Shown: positions 27,939 to 36,771 of the stretch, in pieces | Numbering within the stretch: position 1 is the stretch's first letter | Layout of the letters: every line of letters starts with the position of its first letter | Assembly: GCF_004115745.1 (NCBI RefSeq) | Contig: NZ_QXIL01000009.1 | Location: 1 to 64,000, forward strand | DNA: 64,000 nt | DNA from: Levilactobacillus suantsaii | GTDB taxonomy: Bacteria; Bacillota; Bacilli; Lactobacillales; Lactobacillaceae | Reading direction: 5' to 3' | Notes under the pieces: generated by a model | The model's database searches: none | Told to the model about the DNA's origin: nothing | What the model saw: the letters and a program-made list of their open reading frames with translations, nothing else | Position numbers and translations under genes: made by a program

Positions 27939-27981
27939 AAGTAATCGCTTACTTGTTTCTGAAAATTGTCTGCTTTACAAT
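27939..27981 (+). promoter_or_regulatory. Promoter of the old yellow enzyme gene with a palindrome
   Basis: TTGTTT (27953-27958), a 17-base spacer and TACAAT (27976-27981) form a good sigma-A promoter. AAGTAATCGCTTACT (27939-27953) abuts the -35. It is one base short of the cre consensus and is also an AGTAA/TTACT dyad, so CcpA or a local regulator could act there. Confidence 0.6.
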
Positions 27982-28018
27982 AGTAAGTGAAATAGTAAAC
28001 AAAAAGGAGTTGCTCACG

Positions 28019-29284
28019 ATGCCTAATTTAACTGATTCATTGACTTTCCGCCACGGCGCGACGGTGACCAATCGCTTTGTCCAAGCCCCTATGTTGACCA
28101 ACAGTGGTGAAGATGGCTACGTTACTGACGACACGTTGAATTACTATCAAGCTCGTTCCAAAACTGGCGGGATGATCATTTCCGAGTACATGTACGTCAC
28201 TGAAAACGGGGGGCCGGCCATGACTTGGAAACGCGGTCGCGAACAATTAGCCGCCTACGATGATAAGTTCATGCCGCAATTAAAGAAATTGGCCCAAACC
28301 ATGAAGCATTCCGGCAATAAAGCTATTATGCAGATTGCCCATACCGGTCGGGAAGCTAACTTCCGGGCGATGCAGGGCAAACAAGTTTACGCGCCGAGTG
28401 GCCTTGAAGACGGCGTTAAGTTCCCCTTCCTCGCTTACAAGGTCCATTCCTTATCTGACGACCAGATTCAAGCAATCATCGCTGATTTTGGTAAGGCCGC
28501 TCAACGCGCCATTGACGCGGGCTTTGATGGCGTCGAAATTCACGGCGCCAACCACTATCTCCTGCAGCAATTTGTATCCGCTTACTCTAACCGGCGAACA
28601 GACCACTGGGGCGGTTCCGTTGAAAAACGCATGAACTTTCCGTTGGCGGTGGTCAAGTCGGTGATGGATGTCGTGAAGAAGTCGGCGCCGAAGGACTTTA
28701 TCGTTGGGTATCGAATTTCTCCAGAAGAGATTCACGGCGAGAATGTCGGCTACACTTGGCACGAAGCAACACAACTCATCAATCAAATCACCACGCAGTT
28801 CGACCTCGATTATATTCACCTTTCCATGTTGAACTACGCGGCTAAGCCGGGGGATGCCCTCCTCATGGATACCGAAAAAGCGGCGAGCAAGTTTAAAGAT
28901 TCCGACAAACCATTTGCGACGCTCTTCAAGCCCTATTTAAATGGCGCTAAGGAAATCGTAGCTGGTAGTGTGACGTCTAAAGAAAAAGCCGAAGCCGCCC
29001 TCGCCTTAAGTGACCTGGTCGCGGTCGGTCGGGAGAACCTGATTGACCCGTTGTTTGCCGATAAGATTTTAACTGGCCATGCAGATCAAGTTGTGGACAC
29101 TTTATCTGTTGATCAAGTCAAAAAGAGCCACTTAACGCCAGGGTTAATCGCCAACTTTTCGGCCTCTCAACCGGCGATGCCATTGGCCGGTGCCGATCAG
29201 ATTCAATCACTACACCACGGTTTTGGTGGTTGGAGTGAAATGAAGTATCCTCAAAATAACGAAACTAACTCGACAGAAGACTAG
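28019..29284 (+). CDS. NADH:flavin oxidoreductase (old yellow enzyme family)
   Basis: A 421-residue FMN barrel protein. The family core EIHGANHYLLQQFVSAYSN-RRTDHWGG is present, as are NRFVQAPML at the start and GSVTSKEKAEAAL..VAVGRENL at the phosphate-binding end. Such enzymes reduce activated C=C bonds with NAD(P)H. The frame stays open upstream to 27887, but AAGGAG at 28003-28008 and the promoter fix ATG 28019 as the start. The longer frame would begin inside the VanZ terminator. Monocistronic. Confidence 0.9.
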   Translation: MPNLTDSLTFRHGATVTNRFVQAPMLTNSGEDGYVTDDTLNYYQARSKTGGMIISEYMYVTENGGPAMTWKRGREQLAAYDDKFMPQLKKLAQTMKHSGNKAIMQIAHTGREANFRAMQGKQVYAPSGLEDGVKFPFLAYKVHSLSDDQIQAIIADFGKAAQRAIDAGFDGVEIHGANHYLLQQFVSAYSNRRTDHWGGSVEKRMNFPLAVVKSVMDVVKKSAPKDFIVGYRISPEEIHGENVGYTWHEATQLINQITTQFDLDYIHLSMLNYAAKPGDALLMDTEKAASKFKDSDKPFATLFKPYLNGAKEIVAGSVTSKEKAEAALALSDLVAVGRENLIDPLFADKILTGHADQVVDTLSVDQVKKSHLTPGLIANFSASQPAMPLAGADQIQSLHHGFGGWSEMKYPQNNETNSTED

Positions 29285-29288
29285 TATC

Positions 29289-29320
29289 AAAAAGGACTTA
29301 CCCACCGGTAAGTCCTTTTT
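29289..29320. terminator. Terminator after the old yellow enzyme gene
   Basis: A 14-bp stem (AAAAAGGACTTACC) with a CACC loop ends in TTTTT. It can act on both strands. Confidence 0.85.
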
Positions 29321-29374
29321 GATGGCTGTGAAATTATGGGTAGCTAACCTTGGTTGGCCACCAGCCGGAATCAG

Positions 29375-30611
29375 TTAATCGTCCGTAAAGTAAACTGACG
29401 CTTTAATATCCAATTTGTCTGCCATTTTTTGAGTTTGTTTCTTGATGGTCTTTTGATCATCTTTCCCCTTTGAGGTCAGCTTAATCAAGACGGCAGCCTT
29501 ATCGTTGTCATCACCTGCCAACTGCTTGACGGTCACCTTGTCAATCTTCTTGGGGTACTTCTTCTCCAGGCGTTCTTTGAGCTTTGGCAAGTCCTCATTC
29601 TTCTCGGCCGTACTCTCATCATCCTGCGAGTTGCTGGACTGAGTCTGGTCAATGTACTTCTTGAACGCGGTGACTGAAAGGTAGTTACCTTGGGATAATT
29701 GCTGAATCTTTAATTTTATAGTCCCCAAGTTTGTAGTCTGAAAGCTTCTTGTCCAGTGACTTAACTTCCGCTTTGTCGATGTGGTCACCGATAATAGCAA
29801 GCTTGATTTTCTTATCCGTAAAACTCTTATTGACCACATAGGTATCTGGCAACTCTTTGTTCAAGAAAGTCGTCAATTGGGCATCGTTGTAGAATCGTTT
29901 AACCAATTTGGACGCCGAAATAAGGCTGGGGACGATAATAACAAACGCAATCATCACAATGATGATTTGATCTTTAATGGGAATCGGATTGTCCCGAATC
30001 CGCCGAAAGTTAAAGATCAAAGTGCCAATCATCGTCGCTAACGCAATGAAGAACGAGTTGATCAAGAACAAATACCCGGCGCCAATTACAATCGACCAGT
30101 CCAACTGGCTAATGCCGTAACCGGTGGTACACAACGGTGGAATCAAGGCCGTAGCAATGGCGACCCCGGGCATGATATTGGCCGATTCCTTTTTGGCCGA
30201 ACCAATGATCCCGGCGACCCCACCGAAGAAGGCTACCAGAACGTCCCAAATCGCGGGTTGCGTCCGGGACATCAGTTGATCACCCGCATCCTTAATGGGT
30301 GACAAGTAAAAGTAAAGCGTCGCGGCCACTAACCCGATGAGCGCCTCCACCAGGAAAATGGCAAACCCCTTTTTAATCAGCTTTTGATCCCGAATGCCAA
30401 AACCATACCCCATCCCAATAATGGGATCCATGATGGGCGAGACCAACATGGCCCCGACGATAACGGTGACGGAATCCATGTTTAAGCCAACACTCGCAAT
30501 GATGATGGCGCAAAACAAAACGGCAAAGTTAATCCAACCGAAGTTCAGACTATCCCGAATGTTCTTATCAATAATTTTTGATTTGAGTAGTGATCCTTTT
30601 TCGACTTGCAT
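29375..30611 (-). pseudogene. DUF389/TIGR00341-type membrane protein, frameshifted
   Basis: The first frame (30611 to 29685) encodes the membrane domain of a DUF389 protein (IVGAMLVSPIMDPIIGMGYG, GVAIATALIPPLCTTGYG) and the start of the cytoplasmic tail (..SDYKLGDYKIK). The tail then continues in another frame (IQQLSQGNYLSVTAFKKYID.. to 29375). Removing one A of the AAA at 29711-29709 joins them. AAGAGGT before ATG 30611 sets the start. The membrane domain alone might still be made. The function is unknown, so loss of the acidic-basic C-terminal tail is hard to judge. Confidence 0.8.
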
Positions 30612-30746
30612 AAGCAACCTCTTAACCAATCAATGTATGGTTTTATTATAGCAACTAATGGAAAATACTGGGTGCTTTTAGCTTAGTTGCAATCCCCTGT
30701 CCGTGGCGTAAACTCAACTTATCACGTGCTTTGAGAGGATGTTTGG

Positions 30747-31796
30747 ATGCTAACCACTTTGAAACGTGCCTGGCAAAATCCGCTATCGGCTTACTACCTG
30801 GCACTGGTCTTACTGCTCATCTTAGTGTGGGCTGCCCGCGACTTTTTATCGCTGGCGTTATTTACTATTATTTTTATCTACCTGGCTAATGCTGCCATCA
30901 TGGGGTTCCAGAAACATTTACATCTGGGCCATTTATGGGCCACGTTGCTGGTTTACCTGTTGTTTTTGATTGTCTTAGTCGCCGCCTTTGCCCAATTGAT
31001 TCCGCCACTAGTCCGCGAAATCAAGACGTTACCCGCGGCGGTCGACCAATTGATTCAAACCTACCCGCAACTGGAAACGTCGGCCAAGAAATTGGTCACG
31101 GATCTGACCCAAAATGCATCGGTTATCAGCAGTGGGAAAAAGTTGTTTACCTCGGGAATCGGTCAATTATCACGGCTGAGTTCCGGTGTTGAGACCATCG
31201 TCTTGGCCTTCTTCTTCAGTTTTATTTTCAACTTGACCAAGACGCAACTTCAACGGTTCGTCCACGCCTTTACCACCAGTCGCTTCGCTAAGTTATTCGT
31301 CCCGATGGGCGGCCTGGTGATGAGCTTCGTGCGTATCTTCGGCACGGTGATTGAAACCCAACTGATGATCTGCTCCATTAACACCGTTTTAATGGTCATT
31401 GGGCTATGGCTCTTAAGTATGCCAAACCTGTTGATCTTATGAATTATGGTCTTCTTCTTAGGCCTGATTCCGGTGGCCGGGGTCTTGATTTCCCTGATTC
31501 CTTTGGTCATCATCGCCTTTGCCACTGGTGGCTTGATTCGCTTATTGGAAGTCCTCTTGCTGGTCGTTTTGATTCACCTGTTTGAATCTTACTTCCTGCA
31601 CCCCCGATTAATGGCCAACGCCACCAACCTGCCCATCTTTGTCACCTTTATTACCTTGATTGTCAGTGAACAGCTCTTCGGGGCTTGGGGCTTGATTGTC
31701 GGGGTGCCACTGGTGGCCTTCCTGCTACAAGTCTTCGACGTTCGCTTGGCAAGCGTCCGCCAGCATCCTAAATCCAAGATGGCACCGCGACCTTGA
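30747..31796 (+). pseudogene. AI-2E family transporter with an in-frame stop
   Basis: Both halves are in one frame and spell a 349-residue AI-2E (PerM/YdiK-type) membrane protein: N-terminal spans, an amphipathic middle (PLVREIKTLPAAVDQLIQ), and the C-terminal FFLGLIPVAGVLISLIP and WGLIVGVPLVAF spans. A TGA at 31440-31442 interrupts it in LLIL-stop-IMVFFLG, most simply one base change from GGA or TGG. GAGAGG precedes the ATG. Without readthrough the product loses its conserved C-terminal half. Roles in this family range from signal export to ion exchange. Confidence 0.82.
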
Positions 31797-31979
31797 ACTT
31801 TTTTGTCGAAGTGTGTAAACTGATTCTTAGAAACTAAAATATTGCTAAGGCGCGTGCCTCACTGGACGCACCAGCTTAAACTGCTAGAATCCGTGTTCTT
31901 CTTTGATACCTCCAATTCTAAGCTGCTTTGAACGTCTTTTGTGACGTCTAAACGCGACTTAGCCTTGGAGGTTGTTTTT

Positions 31980-33354
31980 TTGGAAAATTCAGTTGTTTCT
32001 ACACGGACTAAATTAAGTATCGTGGGGACCGCCGGCTTAGCTTTTTGCGGGGTCCTAGTCGAAACGTCGATGAACGTGACCTTTCCGACGTTGAGTCGTC
32101 AATTTGGGACGACCATCAACGCGGTTCAATGGGTCACGACCGCCTATCTCTTAGCCGTTGCCTGCACCATGGTGATTGCGGCGGACTTACAACGACGCTT
32201 TAAATGGCAGCGCTTAACTACTCTAGGCGGAATTCTCTTTATCGTGGGGGATGTGCTGTGTGCGACTGCCCCCGCCCTTTGGCCTTTATTGGGTGGCCGG
32301 CTGATTCAAGGGGTGGCGACCGGATTAGTGATGCCGCTAGTCTTTACAATTATCATGCGGCAAGTGCCCCACGGCATTCAAGGCCGTTACGTCGGTACGG
32401 CCGGCATGGTCGTCGCGTTAGCACCTTCGCTGGGTCCAACATACGGCGGCTGGGCTACCCAGCAATTCGGTTGGCCGATCATCTTCTGGTTAGTCTTACC
32501 GATTGGTATCGTGATGTGGCTGATTGCGTTAAAAACCATTCAACAACCAAAAGCGACACCCCAAAACCTCTTCCCGTTACGGCAATTGATTATGATTATG
32601 TTCACGTTCGTGGGTTTGACCCTGGGGCTGAATAACGCGGGGACTGACGGCCTGTTGAGTGTTGCGGCCTTAGTTCCGTTGGTGATTGCCATCGTAGCCG
32701 TGTTTATCTTTATTCGGTTGTCTTTGCATCAACCTACAGCGTTAATCAATTTAAAAATCTTTACGAATCGTAATTTTGTCCTGTTACTCGGTATCTACTT
32801 TTTGATTCAGTTCGTTCAAATTGGGTTGACGTTCATTCTGCCAACGTACGCCCAACTGGTCACGCACCAAAGCGTCATGGCCTCAGGAATGACTACTGGT
32901 CGGGAGTCTAGCTTCGGCGATTCTGCAACCCTTTACGGGGCGGCTACTCGATATGGGGGCCAAGCGGAAACCCTTCTTGGTGGGAAGCTTGATTTTAGTT
33001 TTAGCCCTGCTTTCACTCACCCTACTGACCAGTCGCTTATCAGTGGCTTGGATGCTGAGTCTCTACTTGCTGTACATGATTGGGTTCTCACTGATCTTCA
33101 ACAACGCCCTTACCTTGGCCCTCCAGCAGCTCCAGCCTAACCATATTGGTGACGGGAACGCGACGTTCAACACCTTACAGCAATACGCGGGGTCGCTAGG
33201 GACCGCCATTTCTTCGGCAATTCTAGCCGCGTTTAGTCACGGTGGGACCGTGATGACGCAGACCATCAACGGGACACGAGCCATCTTTATCATGATGCTG
33301 GTCTTCACGGTCTTGATTGGCCTGTTTAGTTGGCAACTACGAACCGACAATTAA
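31980..33354 (+). pseudogene. MFS multidrug-type transporter, frameshifted
   Basis: An EmrB/QacA-like MFS protein: VETSMNVTFPTLSRQFGTTINAVQWVTTAYLL in spans 1-2 and RLIQGVATGLVMPLVF in span 4. The frame shifts after VMASGM at about 32892; reading one base fewer gives LLVGSLASAILQPFTGRLLDMGAKRK and the rest of the protein to 33354. GGAGG at 31967-31971 points to a TTG start at 31980. The original product would be about 457 residues; the truncated one lacks the last three or four spans. Confidence 0.85.
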
Positions 33355-33370
33355 ATTGAACACACCATAG

Positions 33371-33420
33371 AAAAATCCGTGACGACTAACCCCTACTTGG
33401 TTCAGTCGTCACGGATTTTT
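33371..33420. terminator. Terminator between the MFS and GtrA genes
   Basis: A 17-bp perfect stem (AAAAATCCGTGACGACT) with a 16-base loop is flanked by T runs on both strands, between convergent genes. Confidence 0.88.
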
Positions 33421-33430
33421 ATGCTGGTTC

Positions 33431-33862
33431 CTAATTTTTAGCCGCCGCCTTGGTTTTACGAAAGACAAACCACTTGCTAAAGAAGTAGTTGGCTAACACG
33501 ACCACCACTTGGTCGACCAACTTGGTCAGCATAGCATCTTGCAGCAATACCGACACGCCTAGCCACATGATCCCCTCATCCATGACTAGCGTCGCCGCTC
33601 GAACGGAAAAGAATGACACCACTTCTCGCCCGAGGGACCCCAATGACGTGTAGTGTGAGTGAAAAACCCACACCCGGTTGGTCAGATAAGCAAATAAGAC
33701 GGAAACGGCCCAAGCAATCGCCGTTCCAAGTTGGTAGTTCCAACCCCACAACGTCGCCGTGATGAAGAAAACCACCAAGTTGACTAAAGTCGTCAGGCCG
33801 CCAAAGATTAAGTAGGCAATGACGTCCTTGTACTGTGCGTATAATTGTGCGATGCGTCTCAT
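33431..33862 (-). CDS. GtrA family membrane protein
   Basis: A 143-residue, four-span protein of the GtrA/DPMS-associated family: FGGLTTLVNLVVFFI, AWAVSVLFAYLTNRVWVF and ANYFFSKWFVFRK. Members help flip lipid-linked sugars used for wall polysaccharide or teichoic acid decoration. AGGGGG 6 bases before ATG 33862 sets the start; the longer frame to 33937 is not supported. No glycosyltransferase partner is adjacent. Confidence 0.85.
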   Translation of the reverse strand: MRRIAQLYAQYKDVIAYLIFGGLTTLVNLVVFFITATLWGWNYQLGTAIAWAVSVLFAYLTNRVWVFHSHYTSLGSLGREVVSFFSVRAATLVMDEGIMWLGVSVLLQDAMLTKLVDQVVVVLANYFFSKWFVFRKTKAAAKN

Positions 33863-33954
33863 GTGTATCCCCCTGAAATAAAATCCGGTCACTAGTATTC
33901 CACTTCCTGTTATAACCAACATTATAGGGAATGACAAGCAAAGTCCGCAGAACG

Positions 33955-34122
33955 CTAGAAAAATTTAACTCCTTGGGCCGGAAACCTTAGTGACTGGGTT
34001 TGGCTGAGTATTGGTTTTGTGGATGTTGCGGTAGTGGTGGTTTGGTTTTGATTATAAGTTAAAGTAATTAATTTAATTCTCCTGCTTTCTCTAACTCTTA
34101 AATTCCGGTTACGTTTAAGCAT
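33955..34122 (-). CDS. Small basic ORF with good promoter and ribosome site
   Basis: A 55-codon frame has AGGGGGGG 7 bases before its ATG and TATAAT (34161-34156) placed to start transcription about 27 bases upstream. The peptide is basic at the start (LKRNRNLRVRESRRIK) and then rich in Thr, Gln and Asn (TTTTATST). It has no membrane segment or signal peptide and I do not recognise it. The promoter runs against the potassium channel gene at 34194. The expression signals are better than expected by chance, but coding is unproven. Confidence 0.4.
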   Translation of the reverse strand: MLKRNRNLRVRESRRIKLITLTYNQNQTTTTATSTKPILSQTQSLRFPAQGVKFF

Positions 34123-34193
34123 CCGAGCACCCCCCCTCGCCGTGAAAAAGCCTATATTATAGTTTAATTTGTCTGTAAAGGAGTCTTGCTCTG

Positions 34194-34961
34194 ATGCGGT
34201 GTTCATCCCGCCGGCTGACCAGTTACCACTTGATGATGACGTTATTAATTCTTTGGTCCGTGCTCAATGCGTTACTGCTAACCTGTCACGTTGGCCATTG
34301 GCAGCTTGAATCACGACTTAATCACTTGCTCCTACTCATTTTTGCCGCCGATTATTTGCTACGCTTGATCCGAACCCCCGACCGTAAAACTTTTCTAATT
34401 CACTCTGCGTTCGACTTGCTGGGAATCATCCCAATGCACCCCATCTTTGCCGTTTTCCGGCTAGGACGATTAGTCCGCCTGGCGCTTTATCACCACTTAT
34501 TTTGGCGGCTCGGCTTGGCTGGTAAATGGACCCACGCCTTTCATCGGTTTCTCTACGGTACTGGCTTCATCTATTTATTTTCCATTAGTATTGTGATCAT
34601 CGTCTTGAGTGCCCTGCTATTCTCCGTTTCAGAACACCAGAGCTTAGCCGATTCGCTATGGTGGGCGGTCACGACGGCCACCACGGTCGGCTACGGCGAC
34701 GATACGCCGCACACAGCCGTGGGTAAAATCGTCGCCACAGGGTTAATGTTTGGGGGCATCGGGTTCATTGGGCTATTGACCAGTACCATCACCGACTTCT
34801 TCACGCGGCAGCCGGCCGCACAAAACTCAGCGCCGGCTTTATCCCCGGATGAGACTCGGCAATTATTGCAAAAGCTAGACCACTTAACGCAACAGGTCGA
34901 CCAATTGCAAACTGAGGTCAAACGGTTAGCGCACCAATCCGCTACTCACCACTCTAAGTAA
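34194..34961 (+). CDS. Voltage-gated type potassium channel
   Basis: A 255-residue six-span channel. The selectivity filter TTVGYGD is at about 163-169, and an S4-like stretch with regularly spaced Arg (FRLGRLVRLALYHH) precedes it. The C-terminus is a short coiled coil (LLQKLDHLTQQVDQLQTEVKRLA) that likely drives tetramer assembly; there is no RCK domain. AAGGAG lies 10 bases before the ATG. It would conduct K+ at the cell membrane. Confidence 0.9.
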   Translation: MRCSSRRLTSYHLMMTLLILWSVLNALLLTCHVGHWQLESRLNHLLLLIFAADYLLRLIRTPDRKTFLIHSAFDLLGIIPMHPIFAVFRLGRLVRLALYHHLFWRLGLAGKWTHAFHRFLYGTGFIYLFSISIVIIVLSALLFSVSEHQSLADSLWWAVTTATTVGYGDDTPHTAVGKIVATGLMFGGIGFIGLLTSTITDFFTRQPAAQNSAPALSPDETRQLLQKLDHLTQQVDQLQTEVKRLAHQSATHHSK

Positions 34962-34992
34962 ACTAGCTGGGCCCCACTTTTACCCACTAAAA

Positions 34993-35024
34993 ACGCGGCT
35001 TCCTCACTTTCGAGGAAACCGCGT
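34993..35024. terminator. Terminator between the channel gene and folT
   Basis: A stem ACGCGG-TTCCTC/GAGGAA-CCGCGT with one internal mismatch lies between convergent genes. T tracts are weak (GAATTTTATG on the plus strand, TTTTTAG on the minus strand). Confidence 0.65.
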
Positions 35025-35034
35025 CAGTTGAATT

Positions 35035-35592
35035 TTATGATTGACTAGTCGTTCGGTGCAAGCGCCCTTCGATGGTTTGAATCACGGGCGCCTTCAGCAA
35101 CCCATAAATCAACACGATTTGAATCGGCGTCGTGATGGCTTGCTTCAACAAGCGGACCGGTAAAATCCCCCAGATGGGGGTGTGGTACATGATGACCAAC
35201 CACAGCGAGTTCAACATGATGTTCACAATTACCATAATCAACAGCTGCGCAACGATAATGCGCCACCATTTGACCGGTTTGCGATACAAAAAGAGCGCGT
35301 AAATCAACGATCCGATAATGGCGGAAAGCGTAAACCCGACAAAGTACGGACCACCCGTCATTAGGGTCCCCACGATATCGACTAACGCCGCTGTGAGCAT
35401 CCCCCACCACGGGCCAAACCACTTGGCGAGTAATGCCACAATCAGAAAGGTAAAGCTAAACTTTAAAAACTGATTCCCCACCGAAAATCGACTGATCACG
35501 AGCTGTAACGCCATTAATAACCCCATCGTGACCATACTCAACGTGTCCAGCTTGGGGAGCTGGGTTCTTGCCATCGTCTTCAATTCAGACAT
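35035..35592 (-). CDS. folT: Folate ECF transporter S component
   Basis: A 185-residue, six-span substrate-binding subunit. Recognisable family parts are SVGNQFLKFSFTFLIVALLAKWFGPWWG, GGPYFVGFTLSAIIGSLIYALFLY and LNSLWLVIMY. It works with a shared EcfA/EcfT module encoded elsewhere to import folate. The THF riboswitch just upstream supports the folate assignment. AGGAG directly touches ATG 35592. A TTG 12 bases further in, or ATG 35574, could be the real start. Confidence 0.85.
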   Translation of the reverse strand: MSELKTMARTQLPKLDTLSMVTMGLLMALQLVISRFSVGNQFLKFSFTFLIVALLAKWFGPWWGMLTAALVDIVGTLMTGGPYFVGFTLSAIIGSLIYALFLYRKPVKWWRIIVAQLLIMVIVNIMLNSLWLVIMYHTPIWGILPVRLLKQAITTPIQIVLIYGLLKAPVIQTIEGRLHRTTSQS

Positions 35593-35600
35593 CTCCTAAG

Positions 35601-35711
35601 GGAGTTGCCACATTCCTGCGGCCAATGCGGCCATAGGATCGCGGACCACTTGTCCTTCGTCCGGTGTTCACATTGCGTTCCACCGGCACTTAACGCCCTA
35701 TCGCCTACTCC
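35601..35711 (-). promoter_or_regulatory. THF (folT-type) riboswitch
   Basis: The minus strand shows the closing helix GGAGTAG..CAACTCC, the conserved GCGTTAAGTGCCGG segment followed by GAACGCAATGTG, and ACCGGACGAAGGA, in the order of the THF riboswitch class. The 3' helix lies next to the folT ribosome site (AGGAG), so control of translation by tetrahydrofolate is likely. Confidence 0.85.
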
Positions 35712-35802
35712 GTAAATTTAATTACGCTTTCCAGCATACCACACTTTCCGGTAGTTACTAGTAAAAATGCGTGACCGACGCAAATTTCGCAAATTAGCCA
35801 CC

Positions 35803-35832
35803 AAAAAAGCCTGACCAATTGGTCAGGCTTTT
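35803..35832 (-). terminator. Terminator after the DegV gene
   Basis: A palindromic stem AAAGCCTGACC-AATT-GGTCAGGCTTT is followed by six T on the minus strand. Confidence 0.88.
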
Positions 35833-35843
35833 CGCAGTTCAAA

Positions 35844-36710
35844 TTAAGCGCGTTCGTAATCTTTGATCCAGGCCAAAGCCAGTGATTTTTCGCCCAAGTG
35901 CGCGCCGATCACGGGCCCAAAGTAGGACCGTTCGACCGGAATGTCGGGGTATTGCTGGGTAATTTTCGTTGCCCAGGCGGCCCCACCTTCGGCATCGTTG
36001 GCGTCAATAATCAGCGCCTTTAATGGGTAATCAACCTTAGCTTGCGCCTCGACGAACAACTCCTCCACCCGGGCTAACGCTTTCTTGCGCGAGCGAACCT
36101 TTTCAAAGGCCACAATTTCGTGGGTCGTATCATCAAAGGTCAACAATGGCTTGATGCGCAACACGCTACCAATAAAGGCCGACGCGTTGGATAACCGGCC
36201 ACCGCGCACTAAGTTCTGTAAATCGTCCACCACGAAGTATTCGCCCATCGTCGACCGTAAGTCGTCTAAACGGGCAATAATCTCTTCGGGCGTGGCGCCC
36301 TTAGCCGCCATGCGGGCCGCTTCAATCGCTAAGTACCCCATCAACTTGACCGTAATCTGGGAGTCATAAGGAATCACCCGGATATTGTCAATCGTGGGGG
36401 CCAGCGTTTTCAACTGGTTCACAAACCCAGAAATCGTGCTGGCCAGGTGAATACTAATCACCGTATCGTACCCCTCTTCAGCCAACTGGTTGTAGAGGGT
36501 AATCATTTCGCCCAGGGGCGGTTGCGACGTGCTGGGGAACGACTTGGAATTACGTAACCAGTCATAAAATCCCTCAGTGGTAATATCAACGCCTTCATCG
36601 TAGGAACGGCCGTCAATGATCACCGGAATCGGAACGACGTGAATCTGATATCGTTTCGCCTCTTCTGCGGACAAATAGCTGGTACTATCGGTGACCACAG
36701 CAATCTTCAT
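35844..36710 (-). CDS. DegV family fatty acid-binding protein
   Basis: A 288-residue two-domain DegV (FakB-like) protein: VVTDSTSYLS, GVDITTEGFYDWL, FPSTSQPPLGE, HLASTISGFVNQ and VDDLQNLVRGGRLSNASAF. The Ser/Thr in these motifs hold the carboxylate of a fatty acid, which FakA phosphorylates for phospholipid synthesis. Only FakB-type sequence is present here; no fakA is adjacent. It is a single gene with a strong terminator. Confidence 0.92.
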   Translation of the reverse strand: MKIAVVTDSTSYLSAEEAKRYQIHVVPIPVIIDGRSYDEGVDITTEGFYDWLRNSKSFPSTSQPPLGEMITLYNQLAEEGYDTVISIHLASTISGFVNQLKTLAPTIDNIRVIPYDSQITVKLMGYLAIEAARMAAKGATPEEIIARLDDLRSTMGEYFVVDDLQNLVRGGRLSNASAFIGSVLRIKPLLTFDDTTHEIVAFEKVRSRKKALARVEELFVEAQAKVDYPLKALIIDANDAEGGAAWATKITQQYPDIPVERSYFGPVIGAHLGEKSLALAWIKDYERA

Positions 36711-36771
36711 GTTCTTACACCTACTTTTACTTTCGTTTATCCCCTAGAATACCATAAAACCGTTGGCAGAA

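Noticed and set aside
27953-27970. CodY-like box TTGTTTCTGAAAATT before the old yellow enzyme gene
   Set aside because: Three mismatches to the consensus and it overlaps ordinary promoter bases; many lactobacilli also lack CodY.
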